Shown here piece after piece: positions 1 to 6,819 of a stretch of DNA of 6,985 bases. Position 1 is the first letter of the stretch. The number at the start of each line of letters is the position of its first letter. Origin of the DNA: Planctomycetales bacterium (lineage in GTDB: Bacteria; Planctomycetota; Planctomycetia; Isosphaerales; Isosphaeraceae); assembly GCA_027435495.1 (NCBI GenBank), contig DAHZZC010000519.1:1-6985 (forward strand), given 5' to 3'. Made by a program: the position numbers and the translations under genes. The notes under the pieces are model-generated. The model worked only from the letters and a program-made list of their open reading frames with translations. It was not told the DNA's origin and ran no database searches.

Positions 1-1
1 G

Positions 2-337
2 ATCGATCCGATGCCGCTGGTCGACCGGCGCGAGTCGTCGAGTGGCGAGGTGAAGAACTTCATGGGACGGATCCCGATGAATGGCAGGGCCGAGACGCTG
101 CATCCGGGAGCGTCGGCCGAGGTGGTGATCACGACCTGCCGACGGACCGGCGCGGTGACGGTGCCAGCCGAGGCGCCCCGGCGAGAGGGAGGCCGCGATG
201 TTTGCTACGTCCTCGGGCCGGCCGGACTCGAAAAACGGCCGGTCTCACTGGGGCTGGCGACCGCCGAGTGGTGCGAGGTGATCGAGGGAATTCAGGAGGG
301 GGACGTGGTGGCTCTCGAGCCGCCCCCTCGGCCGTGA
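2..337 (+). CDS. HlyD/RND-type efflux periplasmic adaptor, C-terminal fragment (cut by left edge)
   Basis: This is the C-terminal end (about 111 residues) of a membrane-fusion/periplasmic adaptor protein. The frame is open to the left edge, so the true start lies outside the window; the first in-frame ATG at 11 is internal. The visible part matches the end of the beta-barrel domain (LHPGASAEVVI, a form of the usual 'L+PGMSAEV' turn) followed by the membrane-proximal domain (TVPAEA, then RDVCYVLGP, then GIQEGDVVAL). That order is typical of HlyD/MacA/AcrA-like adaptors. Such proteins link an inner-membrane RND, MacB or ABC pump to an outer-membrane channel. The partner pump is not visible and is probably upstream. 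The gene ends 65 bp before the glycosyltransferase genes on the same strand, so co-transcription is possible but not shown. The family call is good; substrate and pump type are unknown. Confidence 0.8.
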   Translation: MDPMPLVDRRESSSGEVKNFMGRIPMNGRAETLHPGASAEVVITTCRRTGAVTVPAEAPRREGGRDVCYVLGPAGLEKRPVSLGLATAEWCEVIEGIQEGDVVALEPPPRP

Positions 338-391
338 TCGGTCGATCGGGGAGCCGGGCGACGCCGTCGAGCCTTGCCGTTCGTCAACATC

Positions 392-396
392 GGGAG
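392..396 (+). promoter_or_regulatory. Shine-Dalgarno for the first glycosyltransferase gene
   Basis: GGGAG lies 6 bases before ATG 403. It favours this start over the in-frame ATG at 202, which lies inside the adaptor gene and would add an Arg/Gly/Ser-rich leader with no family resemblance. A second ATG follows immediately at 406. Confidence 0.6.
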
Positions 397-402
397 CCAA
401 AG

Positions 403-1737
403 ATGATGAACCATCGAAACGGGCGATTCGCCGCGGTCGATCACCAGTCGTCCGCGGCCTCACGCTCCGGTCCGAGGGCCGGGGGGCATCGTGTCGCGCT
501 TTACTCGCACGACACGATGGGTCTGGGCCACATGCGGCGAAACCTACTGATCGCGCAGGCGCTCATGCGATCGCCCAGGGCCCCGTCGATCCTGATGCTG
601 GCCGGAGCGCGCGAGGCGGGGGCGCTCCGGCTCCCTCCCGGCGTCGATTGCCTGACCCTTCCCGCGCTGGGAAAAGACCCGCAAGGGCGGCTCCGCGCCC
701 GGCACCTCGATCTCACGCTCTCCGAGCTGATCCGCCTCCGATCGACGATCCTCGCCGCGGCACTGGAGGCGTTCCGGCCCGATGTCCTGATCGTGGACAA
801 GGTCCCGCGGGGCGCCTCGGAAGAGCTGGTCCCGGCGCTGGAGCTGCTGAAAGCTTCGAGCGACTGCCGGTGCGTGCTCGGGCTCCGCGACGTCCTGGAC
901 GATCCGAGGGCGGTCCGCCTCGAATGGGCCGAGACGCAGTCGGACGAGGCGATCGCCCGATATTACGACGCGGTCTGGGTCTACGGAGACCCTGCGCTCT
1001 ACGATCCGGTCGCCGAGTACGGCTTTTCGAGCGCGGTCGCGCAGAAGGTGCGATACACCGGCTACCTTGACCCCAAACTGCGACTCTCGAGCCCGGAGCC
1101 CGGCGGCATCGAGGCGCTGTCGAGACTGGGGCTGCCGGACGAGGGGCTGATCCTTTGCCAGCTTGGGGGCGGGCAGGACGGCGCCGAACTCGCCGAGGCG
1201 TTCGTCCATGCGGAACTGCCGCCCGGATCGCACGGCGTCCTGCTGACCGGACCGTACCTCCCGGCCGATGCCCGAGAGCGGGTCCGGCTCGCCGCCGAGG
1301 GCCGGCCCCGGCTCCGCGTTCTGGAGACGCTGGCCGAGCCCGGCTGGCTCCTCCGCCGCGCTGATCGAGTGATCGCCATGGGTGGATATAACACCGTCAG
1401 CGAGATCCTCTCGTTCGAGAAGCCGGCCCTGATCGTCCCGAGGATTTCTCCTCGTCGTGAGCAGTGGATCCGGGCCGAGCGGCTCAGCAACCACGGACTG
1501 CTCGACGTCCTTCATCCCGACGACCTCACACCGGAGGCGCTTGCCCGATGGATGGCGGGCCCGACGTCGGCCCGCCCCTCGGGCCGTTCGCGGTTCGACT
1601 GGTCGGGCCTGGAAAAGCTCCCTCGGCTTCTGGAAGACCTGCTGGTGACCCCGTACCGAAATATCCCCTGTTCCTATGCGGAAAGTGAGGAATTTGGATG
1701 CCCGTCGATGCTCCCTTCCGAGTCGGCTACGTCGTGA
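403..1737 (+). CDS. MurG-like glycosyltransferase (COG4671-type predicted glycosyltransferase)
   Basis: A 444-residue predicted cytoplasmic GT-B glycosyltransferase that should move a sugar from a nucleotide-sugar donor to an unknown acceptor. The conserved part begins at about residue 29 with a first Rossmann strand and the glycine-rich loop MGLGHMRRN (39-47), like the GxGH loop of MurG and related enzymes. The C-terminal donor-binding half carries MGGYNTVSE (326-334) and PALIVPR (341-347), the GT28/MurG-type UDP-sugar site. I see no signal peptide or membrane span; contact with the membrane would be peripheral. The first 26 residues are not recognisably conserved. The last 20 or so (after LLEDLLVTP) use unusually AT-rich codons and overlap the next gene by 40 bp in another frame, which looks like read-through into a former ribosome-binding region. 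It is the first gene of a GT-GT-GT-ABC run. Fold and class are confident; donor and acceptor are unknown. Confidence 0.87.
   Translation: MMNHRNGRFAAVDHQSSAASRSGPRAGGHRVALYSHDTMGLGHMRRNLLIAQALMRSPRAPSILMLAGAREAGALRLPPGVDCLTLPALGKDPQGRLRARHLDLTLSELIRLRSTILAAALEAFRPDVLIVDKVPRGASEELVPALELLKASSDCRCVLGLRDVLDDPRAVRLEWAETQSDEAIARYYDAVWVYGDPALYDPVAEYGFSSAVAQKVRYTGYLDPKLRLSSPEPGGIEALSRLGLPDEGLILCQLGGGQDGAELAEAFVHAELPPGSHGVLLTGPYLPADARERVRLAAEGRPRLRVLETLAEPGWLLRRADRVIAMGGYNTVSEILSFEKPALIVPRISPRREQWIRAERLSNHGLLDVLHPDDLTPEALARWMAGPTSARPSGRSRFDWSGLEKLPRLLEDLLVTPYRNIPCSYAESEEFGCPSMLPSESATS
1687..1690 (+). promoter_or_regulatory. Shine-Dalgarno for the second glycosyltransferase, inside the preceding gene
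   Basis: GAGG lies 7 bases before ATG 1698 within an A/T-rich stretch (about 1655-1697) that is also read as the tail of the preceding gene. It supports 1698 as the start and therefore a true 40-bp overlap of the two genes. Confidence 0.55.
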
Positions 1738-2969
1738 AGCGGTATCCCCGCTATTCCGAGACATTCATCGTTCGCGAGATCCTGGCCCACGAGCAGGCCG
1801 GGCTCGACATCGAAATCTTCAGCCTGCGTCCCTCCAACGACGGCCATTTTCAGGACCTGATCGCAAGGGTTCGAGGGCGCGTCAACCCGCTGTACTTCCC
1901 CGCCGACGGCCTGGTGCCCGAGAGCCTTTCGGCCGCCTCACTCACGGCCAGCCACTTCTGGAAATCGCTCGGCGTCGCCGCGAACACACTGCCGGGCCTC
2001 TGGGAGACGATCGGCGAGATCATCGACGCCGAGGCGCGGTACGTCTACCAGGCCTTGAACCTCGCCGTCGCCGTTCGGCGGTCGGGGATCCAGCACCTGC
2101 ACGCCCCGTTCGCCAGCGAGGCGACGACCGTGGCCCGGCTCGCCGCCCGGCTCGCCGGGATCACGTACAGCTTCACCATGAGGGCGAAAGACATCTTTCA
2201 CGAGAGTGTCAACCACGAAGACCTTCGGCGCAAGATGCGCGACGCCTCCGGCGTGGTGACGATCAGCGACTTTCACCTGGCCTATATCCGCGAGACCTAC
2301 GGCGAGCTGGCCGACCGCGTGATCCGGGCGTACAACGGCCTGGATATCGAGGAATTTCCTTATAGCGATCCAAGCGATCGCCCGCCCGTGATCCTGGCCG
2401 TCGGCCGGCTGGTCGAGAAGAAGGGGTTCGGCGACCTGGTTGAGGCATGCGGACTGCTGGCCGATCGCGGGCTCTCGTTCCGGTGCCGGATCGTTGGCGC
2501 GGGAACGCTCGGAACGGAGCTGAACCGGCGGATCGAGGAGCTCGGGCTCTCGGATCGGGTCTCGCTGATCGGCCCGCGTCCACAGGGCGAGGTGATCCGA
2601 GAAATGCAGGGCGCCTCGGTCCTGGCGATGCCCTGCATCGTCGGCGACGACGGCGACCGCGACGGCCTTCCCAACGTGATCCAGGAAGCCCTGGCGCTCG
2701 GCACCCCCGTGATCTCGACCGACGTCACCGGGATTCCGGAGGTCGTCCGCGACGGCGAGACCGGGTTGCAGGTCCCGCAGCGCGACCCCGCGGCACTGGC
2801 CGATGCGCTCGAGCGTTTGCTCGTGGACCCGGATCTCCGGGTGCAACTCGCCCGGGGCGCCCGCGATCTGATCGAGTCGGAGTTCGACATTCGCCGCAAC
2901 ACCGCCCGCCGCCGCGCCCTGTTCCGCGGCGAGCTTTCCCCGGCCGAACTGGCCCTCTCGGGAGCCTGA
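1698..2969 (+). CDS. GT4 family glycosyltransferase, exopolysaccharide type
   Basis: A 423-residue GT-B enzyme resembling WcaL/AmsK-like glycosyltransferases of exopolysaccharide and colanic-acid pathways. The N-terminal half starts VGYVVKRYPRYSETFIVREI, characteristic of this subgroup, and contains HLHAPFAS (about 133-140). The linker has YNGLDIEEF (212-220). The C-terminal GT4 domain begins AVGRLVEKKG (234-243) with the Arg and Lys expected to contact the donor diphosphate. The EX7E-like element is DGLPNVIQE (D322-E330); Asp in the first position is, from memory, common in this subgroup. At 158-168 the sequence reads SFTMRAKDIFH, where I expect a SFTAHAKDIF-like motif, so the usual His is Arg162. 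No membrane span is seen. It overlaps the upstream gene by 40 bp and meets the downstream gene at TGATGATG, indicating coupled translation. Family is confident; sugar specificity is unknown. Confidence 0.9.
   Translation: MPVDAPFRVGYVVKRYPRYSETFIVREILAHEQAGLDIEIFSLRPSNDGHFQDLIARVRGRVNPLYFPADGLVPESLSAASLTASHFWKSLGVAANTLPGLWETIGEIIDAEARYVYQALNLAVAVRRSGIQHLHAPFASEATTVARLAARLAGITYSFTMRAKDIFHESVNHEDLRRKMRDASGVVTISDFHLAYIRETYGELADRVIRAYNGLDIEEFPYSDPSDRPPVILAVGRLVEKKGFGDLVEACGLLADRGLSFRCRIVGAGTLGTELNRRIEELGLSDRVSLIGPRPQGEVIREMQGASVLAMPCIVGDDGDRDGLPNVIQEALALGTPVISTDVTGIPEVVRDGETGLQVPQRDPAALADALERLLVDPDLRVQLARGARDLIESEFDIRRNTARRRALFRGELSPAELALSGA
2960..2964 (+). promoter_or_regulatory. Shine-Dalgarno deciding between tandem starts of the third glycosyltransferase
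   Basis: GGGAG precedes two consecutive ATG codons in one frame: 2969 (overlapping the upstream TGA by one base, 4-base spacing) and 2972 (7-base spacing). The 7-base spacing favours 2972. The difference is a single extra Met. Confidence 0.5.
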
Positions 2970-2971
2970 TG

Positions 2972-4168
2972 ATGCGCATCGCCTATGTCTGCACCGACCA
3001 GGGCATCCCCGTCTTCGGCCGCAAGGGGTGCTCGATCCATGTTCAGGAGGTCGTCCGGGCGATGATCCGGGCGGGGGCCTCGGTCGACCTCTTCACGCCG
3101 AGGCCCGAGGGCAAACCTCCGGCCGGGCTGGAATCGGTCCGGGTCCATCCGCTCCCGGTCGCCTCCCAGAAGCATCCGGCCTTGCGCGAGCGGGCGGCCT
3201 TCGAGTCGAATGATTATTTGAAGGTCGCCCTGGACCTCCATGGTCCCTTCGACCTGGTCTACGAACGTTACGCCCTCTGGGGCCACGCCGGGATGGACCA
3301 TGCCCAGTCTCGGGGAATCCCGGGGCTCCTGGAAGTCAACGCCCCGCTGATCGACGAGCAGGCCCGGCATCGGGTCCTGGTCGACCGTCCGACGGCGGAG
3401 TGGGTCGCCCATCGGGCCTTTGGCAATGCCCGGGCACTGATCGCGGTCTCGGCCGAGGTCGCCGCCTATCTGGCCGAGTTTCCTGACGCATCCTGGCGCA
3501 CTCATGTGATCCCCAACGGCGTCGATCCCTCCCGGTTTCCCGAAGGACTCGCGCCGACCCTCCCAGCAGCGCCGGGAACGTTCACCGTGGGGTTTCTGGG
3601 GACGCTGAAACCCTGGCACGGCGTGGAGACACTGGTCGAGGCGTTCGACCGGCTGCACGCTGTCGAGCCCTCGGTCCGGCTCCTGATCGTGGGGGACGGT
3701 CCGGAACGTGGGCGGCTCGAAGGGGAAATCCACCGGCGTGGACTGGACGAATCGGCCGTCTTCACCGGCTCGGTGGCGCCCGAGGCGGTCCCCGGGTTGC
3801 TGGCGTCGATGGACGCCGCGGTCGCTCCGTACCCGAACCTGAGCCACTTCTACTTCTCGCCGCTGAAGGTTTACGAGTACATGGCCGCGGGTCTCGCGGT
3901 CGCGGCGAGCCGGGTCGGCGAGCTTGATGGCCTGATCGAGCACGAATCCAACGGCCTGCTCGGCACGCCGGGCGACCCGGGCGAACTGTTTGGCGCGCTG
4001 CTCCAGCTCCGCCGAGACCCGGTGCTTCGAGCCCGGTTGGGACGCGCGGCGCGCGAGGAGGTCATTCGATCGCACACCTGGGACGCCGCGGTCCGACGAA
4101 TCCTCCGTCTGGCGGAAGGGCGAAGGGCGGGCCGAGGCGCGTCGGTCGCGATCGGGGCCCTGCGATGA
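2972..4168 (+). CDS. GT4-type glycosyltransferase
   Basis: A 398-residue (399 if ATG 2969 is used) GT-B glycosyltransferase of GT4 type, a normal length for the family. The N-terminal acceptor domain starts MRIAYVCTDQGIPVFGRKG, then CSIHVQE (20-26), the usual G-x(3)-H type loop of GT4 enzymes. IPNGVD (180-185) marks the interdomain linker. The C-terminal donor domain starts GFLGTLKPWHG (207-217), with Lys213 expected at the donor phosphates. The EX7E region takes the form FSPLKVYEYMAAG (295-307), with Glu302 expected near the donor ribose. I see no signal peptide or transmembrane helix. It lies within the glycosyltransferase run, begins at the stop of its predecessor, and ends with a 4-bp ATGA overlap into the exporter. 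A separate sugar-addition step from the two upstream enzymes is likely. The family call is secure; donor, acceptor and linkage cannot be read from the sequence. Confidence 0.9.
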   Translation: MRIAYVCTDQGIPVFGRKGCSIHVQEVVRAMIRAGASVDLFTPRPEGKPPAGLESVRVHPLPVASQKHPALRERAAFESNDYLKVALDLHGPFDLVYERYALWGHAGMDHAQSRGIPGLLEVNAPLIDEQARHRVLVDRPTAEWVAHRAFGNARALIAVSAEVAAYLAEFPDASWRTHVIPNGVDPSRFPEGLAPTLPAAPGTFTVGFLGTLKPWHGVETLVEAFDRLHAVEPSVRLLIVGDGPERGRLEGEIHRRGLDESAVFTGSVAPEAVPGLLASMDAAVAPYPNLSHFYFSPLKVYEYMAAGLAVAASRVGELDGLIEHESNGLLGTPGDPGELFGALLQLRRDPVLRARLGRAAREEVIRSHTWDAAVRRILRLAEGRRAGRGASVAIGALR

Positions 4169-6036
4169 AGCGAGCACGAACGCTCAAAGAGGGTCTGCCC
4201 GGCCTCCGGGAAACCCTCCGCTTTCTCACACCGAGGCTCCGGCCGCACCGCGCAATGATCTCGGCCTGCTCGCTGGCGATGATCGCGGAGGTGGTCCTGG
4301 GAACGCTCGAGCCCTGGCCGTTGAAGTTCCTCTTCGATCGCGTCTTCACCCCTCGCCCGACGGTTCGATCGGCGCTCAATACGGCGCTGGAGAGACTTGA
4401 CGTCTCGACAGTGATTACCGTCTCGGCGATTGCGATGGTCCTGATCGCCGGGGCGCGGGCACTGGCCGAATACGCCAGCGAGGTGGGCTTCGCCCGGATC
4501 GCCAACCGGGTGCTCGCCGAACTTCGGAGCGACCTGTATCGACACGTTCAGGGGCTCTCGCTCTCGTTCCACCACCGGGCCCGCAGCGGCGACCTGATTC
4601 TTCGACTGATCAGCGACGTGAACCAGCTTCGAGACGTCGCCATTGGGGCGCTGATGCCATTGGTCGCCAACACGATGATCCTGGTCGTGCTGGTCGGGGT
4701 GATGTTCTGGCTGCACTGGCGGCTTGCGGCGATTGCGCTGGGGATGCTCCCGCTGTTCGGTGCCTGGACGTTCCTGCTGACGGGTCGAATCCGACAGGCG
4801 GCCCGCGACCAGCGCCGGAAGGAATCGGCCATGGGCGCCTCAGCGACGGAGGCCATCGGTGCGATCAAGGTGGTCCAGGCGCTTGGCCTGGCCGGGAGGT
4901 TCGCCGAGGGCTTCGATCGCCGCAACAAGAAGAGTAGTCGCGAGGACGTCCGGACCGCCCGCCTCACGGCCTCGCTCGGACGGAGCGTGGCGTTCCTGAT
5001 CGCGACCTCGACAGCGATGGTTCTCTGGTATGGAGCCCAACTCGTTCTGCGAGGCGAACTCACGCCCGGCGACCTGCTGGTCTTCATGGCGTATCTGAAG
5101 GCCGCCTTCCGACCGGCGCGCGACCTTGCGAAGTACGCGGGGCGTCTGGTCAAGGCGAGCGCCTCCGGCGAGCGAGTGATCGACCTGTTCCAGCGGACTC
5201 CCGAGGTGCGCGACCTCCCGGACGCGATCCCGGCTCCGGCGTTCCAGGGGAGGGTCGCGTTTGAGGGGGTGGTCTTCGAATACGAGCCCGGCCGGAGGGT
5301 TCTCGACGGTGTCGATTTCGAGGTCGAGCCGGGCTGTCGGGTCGCGGTGATGGGCGCCTCGGGGATCGGCAAATCGACGCTCGCCGGCCTGATTTTGCGG
5401 CTCTACGACCCGGAGTCGGGAGTGATTCGGATCGACGGCCGGGACATCCGGGAATATGAGGTGGCCTCGCTTCGCGCCCGGATCGGCGTCGTGCTCCAGG
5501 AGACGCTTCTCTTCGCCGGAACGATCGGCGAGAACATCGCGATGGGCGACGTCGACGTGAGCCCCGACCGGGTCGAATACGCGGCCCGACTGGCGAACGC
5601 TCACGGGTTCATTGAGGCACTGCCGAAGGGCTACGAGACGCCGGTCGGCGAGCGGGGCGTGACGCTCTCGGGCGGACAGCGACAGCGGATCGCGATCGCC
5701 CGCGCGGCCGTCCGCGACGCCCGGCTCCTGATCCTGGACGAGCCGACCACGGGCCTCGACGGCGAGAATCACCGGGCGGTAATTGACGCGCTGGAACGGC
5801 TGGCCGAGGGTCGCACGAGTTTCTGGATCACGCACGACCCGGCGGTTGCGGCGCGTGCCGACCGGATCTTCTACCTGGAAGATGGCCGGATCGTGGAGCA
5901 GGGGACCCACCGCGAACTGATCCGAACGGGCGGCCGATACGCCTCGCTGCACGCGAGGCGATCCGCCGAGAACCCGATCGACGGGTGTTTCCCGAGGTCG
6001 TGCGAAGAGTCGTCCCGGCTGGCGGCCGTCGATTGA
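4165..6036 (+). CDS. ABC exporter, fused membrane and ATPase domains (MsbA/PglK-like)
   Basis: A 623-residue half-transporter expected to work as a homodimer in the inner membrane. The N-terminal type IV (exporter) membrane domain has six predicted spans at about 30-53, 80-100, 158-182, 187-207, 274-297 and 302-322. The ATPase domain shows every core motif: A-loop Tyr373, Walker A GASGIGKST (397-405), Q-loop Gln445, signature LSGGQ (501-505), Walker B LLILDEP (521-527) with catalytic Glu526, D-loop Asp532 and switch His557. It should therefore hydrolyse ATP. There is no N-terminal C39 peptidase domain, so it is not a bacteriocin-type processing exporter. Beside three glycosyltransferases, flipping of a lipid-linked glycan or glycolipid is the favoured role; drug or lipid A-like export remains possible. 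Its ATG overlaps the upstream stop (ATGA) and no good Shine-Dalgarno is seen, so translation probably depends on coupling. The last 25 or so residues look unconserved. Confidence 0.92.
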   Translation: MKRARTLKEGLPGLRETLRFLTPRLRPHRAMISACSLAMIAEVVLGTLEPWPLKFLFDRVFTPRPTVRSALNTALERLDVSTVITVSAIAMVLIAGARALAEYASEVGFARIANRVLAELRSDLYRHVQGLSLSFHHRARSGDLILRLISDVNQLRDVAIGALMPLVANTMILVVLVGVMFWLHWRLAAIALGMLPLFGAWTFLLTGRIRQAARDQRRKESAMGASATEAIGAIKVVQALGLAGRFAEGFDRRNKKSSREDVRTARLTASLGRSVAFLIATSTAMVLWYGAQLVLRGELTPGDLLVFMAYLKAAFRPARDLAKYAGRLVKASASGERVIDLFQRTPEVRDLPDAIPAPAFQGRVAFEGVVFEYEPGRRVLDGVDFEVEPGCRVAVMGASGIGKSTLAGLILRLYDPESGVIRIDGRDIREYEVASLRARIGVVLQETLLFAGTIGENIAMGDVDVSPDRVEYAARLANAHGFIEALPKGYETPVGERGVTLSGGQRQRIAIARAAVRDARLLILDEPTTGLDGENHRAVIDALERLAEGRTSFWITHDPAVAARADRIFYLEDGRIVEQGTHRELIRTGGRYASLHARRSAENPIDGCFPRSCEESSRLAAVD

Positions 6037-6056
6037 GGGCCCGGAGGTCGGATCGA

Positions 6057-6734
6057 TCAACCCTCGCGACGTCGGCGCCTTCGGTCGAGCAGCTCGCCGA
6101 GCCGGACCGAGAAGCCGGGCAGAACGTCGAGGCCGTCGAGCGTCGCGTCGGCGTCGATCTCGGTGAATGCCCCCGGCGACGTGTGAATCCGGGCCGTCCG
6201 CTTCTCGGGATCGATCAGCCAGACAAGCCGGACGTCCGCCTCAAAGAACTCGCCGACCTTTCGATGCATCTCACCGGACGTGATCGCCGGACTCAGGATC
6301 TCGACGGCGAGGTCGGGCACCAGGTTCGGGATCGGTTTCTTCGGGACCTCGCCGCCCGGAATCCGATCCCACGAGACAAACGAGACATCCGGGATCCGAA
6401 CCAGTCCCTGAGCGATCTGCATCATGCCGTCAGCGCCGACGCAGACGCCCAGGTTGCTCCTGTCCAGATAGAGATTGATGAGAGTCCCGAGTTGCAAGGC
6501 GACCCACGCTGATTCGAATCCCATCGCCTTCTCCACCAGGGTGCCCTCGACCAGCTCGAAGAGCCGGTTCTCCTTCGCCTCGATGCGGTCGACGTCCTCG
6601 ACGGTCGCGGTCCCGGGTGCGGGCCGGAGCCGGATGCGGTCGAGCGGGACATCTCCGAGGCGCCTCACGAGGTCGGCGAGGGTCTCGTCACTGGGCGGTG
6701 CGATTGTCCCCGGGCTGATCGTCGCGGTGCTCAT
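6057..6734 (-). CDS. Uma2 (DUF820) family putative restriction-endonuclease-like protein
   Basis: A 225-residue protein of the Uma2/DUF820 family, a PD-(D/E)xK-fold group with many copies per genome in planctomycetes and cyanobacteria and no settled function. The core starts at about residue 58 with LFELVEGTLVEKAMG (58-72), followed by RIPDVSFV (Asp116), PDLAVEILSP (Asp141, Glu145), then Lys159 and VWLIDPEKRT (171-180). These match the family's acidic/Lys constellation, so the nuclease fold looks intact. The first 55 or so residues are a variable lead. The start at 6734 is chosen because AAGGG sits 7 bases upstream. The longer open frame to 6935 adds Arg/Ser/Pro-rich sequence unlike the family and runs across the next gene. 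It converges on the ABC exporter with 20 bp between stops. No partner or transposase is adjacent. The family is confident; biological role and nuclease activity are unproven. Confidence 0.88.
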   Translation of the reverse strand: MSTATISPGTIAPPSDETLADLVRRLGDVPLDRIRLRPAPGTATVEDVDRIEAKENRLFELVEGTLVEKAMGFESAWVALQLGTLINLYLDRSNLGVCVGADGMMQIAQGLVRIPDVSFVSWDRIPGGEVPKKPIPNLVPDLAVEILSPAITSGEMHRKVGEFFEADVRLVWLIDPEKRTARIHTSPGAFTEIDADATLDGLDVLPGFSVRLGELLDRRRRRREG

Positions 6735-6741
6735 GGACGAA

Positions 6742-6746
6742 CCCTT
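6742..6746 (-). promoter_or_regulatory. Shine-Dalgarno for the Uma2-family gene
   Basis: On the minus strand AAGGG lies 7 bases before ATG 6734, fixing that start. The site is part of a 10-bp perfect palindrome (6743-6752). Confidence 0.65.
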
Positions 6747-6752
6747 GCAAGG
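6743..6752. repeat. 10-bp perfect palindrome CCTTGCAAGG over the Uma2-gene ribosome-binding site
   Basis: CCTTGCAAGG reads the same on both strands and covers most of the Shine-Dalgarno. With no spacer it would fold poorly as a hairpin within one RNA, but it has the symmetry of a site for a dimeric DNA-binding protein. It could equally be chance; no second copy was noticed in the window. Confidence 0.35.
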
Positions 6753-6775
6753 ATTGGGAATCGGGCGAGTTTCAA

Positions 6776-6819
6776 TGCCGCCGATCCCGCCATTTTGGAG
6801 CCGGGAGGGATCGGCGGCA
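6776..6819 (-). terminator. Hairpin: 13-bp perfect inverted repeat between two minus-strand genes
   Basis: TGCCGCCGATCCC (6776-6788) is the exact reverse complement of GGGATCGGCGGCA (6807-6819), separated by 18 bases. It begins 18 bases past the stop codon of the upstream minus-strand gene (6838) and ends 41 bases before the Uma2 start, so it is placed like a terminator or attenuator. On the minus strand it is followed by TTGAAACTC rather than a run of T, so it is not a canonical intrinsic terminator. CAATGCC occurs as a direct repeat at both edges (6773-6779 and 6818-6824). Termination, mRNA 3'-end protection or a dispersed palindromic repeat are all possible. Confidence 0.45.

Noticed and set aside
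202..402. Upstream in-frame extension of the first glycosyltransferase to ATG 202
   Set aside because: It runs inside the adaptor gene in another frame, is Arg/Gly/Ser-rich with no family resemblance, and a Shine-Dalgarno sits just before ATG 403.
338..402. Promoter or terminator between the adaptor and the first glycosyltransferase
   Set aside because: Only short chance symmetries (GATCGGTCGATC, CGACGCCGTCG) and no convincing -35/-10 pair or stem with a T-run.
544..1764. 406-codon antisense frame across the first glycosyltransferase
   Set aside because: A codon-bias shadow with no domain resemblance, opposite a well-supported gene.
1676..2365. 229-codon plus-strand frame overlapping the second glycosyltransferase
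   Set aside because: Arg-rich out-of-frame translation of the conserved GT4 gene.
2360..4177. 605-codon open frame antisense to the second and third glycosyltransferases
   Set aside because: Long antisense frames are expected in GC-rich DNA. Its product is Arg/Pro/Asp-rich without recognisable domains, while the sense strand encodes two clear GT4 proteins.
4165..6036. Exporter as a type I protein secretion or bacteriocin transporter working with the upstream adaptor
   Set aside because: No C39 peptidase-like domain, no candidate exported peptide, and three glycosyltransferase genes lie between it and the adaptor.
4840..6060. 406-codon antisense frame across the ABC exporter
   Set aside because: It mirrors the exporter ATPase coding sequence and shows no motif of its own.
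6035..6065. Possible bidirectional terminator between the convergent genes
   Set aside because: Only a 5-bp GAGGG/CCCTC stem with a 21-base loop and no T-run; too weak to annotate.
6753..6775. Minus-strand TTGAAA (6775-6770) as a -35 box for the Uma2 gene
   Set aside because: No acceptable -10 hexamer at the right spacing; planctomycete promoters are also poorly predicted by such motifs.
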